Assembly: GCA_900553185.1 (NCBI GenBank)
Contig: USCT01000002.1
Location: forward strand, 1-64,000
From: an uncultured Bacteroides sp.
GTDB lineage: Bacteria; Bacteroidota; Bacteroidia; Bacteroidales; Bacteroidaceae
Length of the DNA stretch: 64,000 nt
Direction: 5' to 3'
Part shown: piece by piece, positions 63,941-64,000 of the stretch
How the letters are laid out: each line of letters begins with the position of its first letter
Position numbering within the stretch: the first letter of the stretch is position 1
Notes under the pieces: model-generated
Seen by the model: only the letters and a program-made list of their open reading frames with translations
The model's database searches: none
Told to the model about the DNA's origin: nothing
Made by a program: the position numbers and the translations under genes

Positions 63941-63948
63941 CAAATGTA
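63941..63948 (-). promoter_or_regulatory. -7 box of the yip1-smpB-metH operon
   Basis: TACATTTG on the minus strand, 36 bp before the TTG start. The -33 match is weak. Confidence 0.45.
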
Positions 63949-64000
63949 TAAAAAAAGAATGAGATAATCATGCAAATTTCCAGAATCTGTATTTCCCCGC

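Noticed and set aside
1..64000. CRISPR array or insertion sequence
   Set aside because: No regularly spaced direct repeats with unique spacers and no transposase-like frame were recognised; the TGTAGAA array is too short-phased to be CRISPR.

Overview
The window is a piece of a Bacteroidales chromosome, most like a gut Bacteroides/Phocaeicola. This rests on repeated Bacteroidetes-type promoters (TTTG, about 20 bp, TAnnTTTG), secreted C10 and C1 peptidases, a BlaR1-TonB sensor beside BlaI, a 6-bladed beta-propeller lipoprotein, a QueE/QueD pair and a pheA-aminotransferase-DAHP synthase/chorismate mutase-tyrA operon. The species cannot be fixed from the sequence.

Positions 1-17.9 kb are a mobile element. 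Its left part carries HicAB, a RadC-like protein, a phosphoribosyltransferase-like protein and about 850 bp of GC-rich DNA with no convincing gene, all typical of Bacteroides integrative elements. From 3.3 to 10.8 kb a minus-strand operon encodes, in order of transcription, two small unknown proteins, a ClpP-like prohead protease with a scaffold-like tail, a major capsid protein, a tail-tube-like protein, a coiled-coil protein, a PLD-like protein, a small HTH protein resembling small terminases, another small-terminase candidate and the terminase large subunit, closed by a terminator. No portal, tape measure, baseplate, lysis or integrase gene is visible. A Bacteroidetes promoter precedes the operon. 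Between it and the primase-helicase gene lies an array of 14 copies of TGTAGAA/TTCTACA, a candidate replication origin. Early small genes, a LuxR-type regulator and three tandem paralogous XRE regulators face each other across a palindromic switch region at 16.7 kb. A tRNA 3'-end-like fragment with a terminator at 17.90-18.00 kb is the likely right attachment site, so the left end and integrase probably lie before position 1.

From 18 kb the window is chromosomal: queuosine synthesis (queE, queD), division and RNA decay (coiled-coil gene, zapA, rny), a patatin, two peptidases, recJ-recQ, a C10 protease with a lipoprotein partner, and a low-GC patch (33.6-36.2 kb) with an HxlR regulator, an NTF2-like protein and a broken flavodoxin-type oxidoreductase. 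A beta-helix protein and a TPR protein follow.

At 39.5-43.7 kb is the phenylalanine/tyrosine operon. It is preceded by a 28-residue leader peptide with eleven consecutive Phe/Tyr codons, a perfect 9-bp antiterminator pairing and an intrinsic terminator, which makes a complete transcription attenuator. The remainder holds an outer-membrane barrel, a family 10 glycosylhydrolase-like protein, uvrA, a Crp/Fnr regulator, a TlpA-like thiol protein, an amino-sugar kinase fused to a RapZ C-terminal domain followed by a MurU-like nucleotidyltransferase, a CAT-like acetyltransferase, an AAA-ATPase/PD-(D/E)XK protein, a glycosyltransferase scrap, BlaR1-TonB/BlaI, metH without its activation domain, smpB and a Yip1-family membrane protein.
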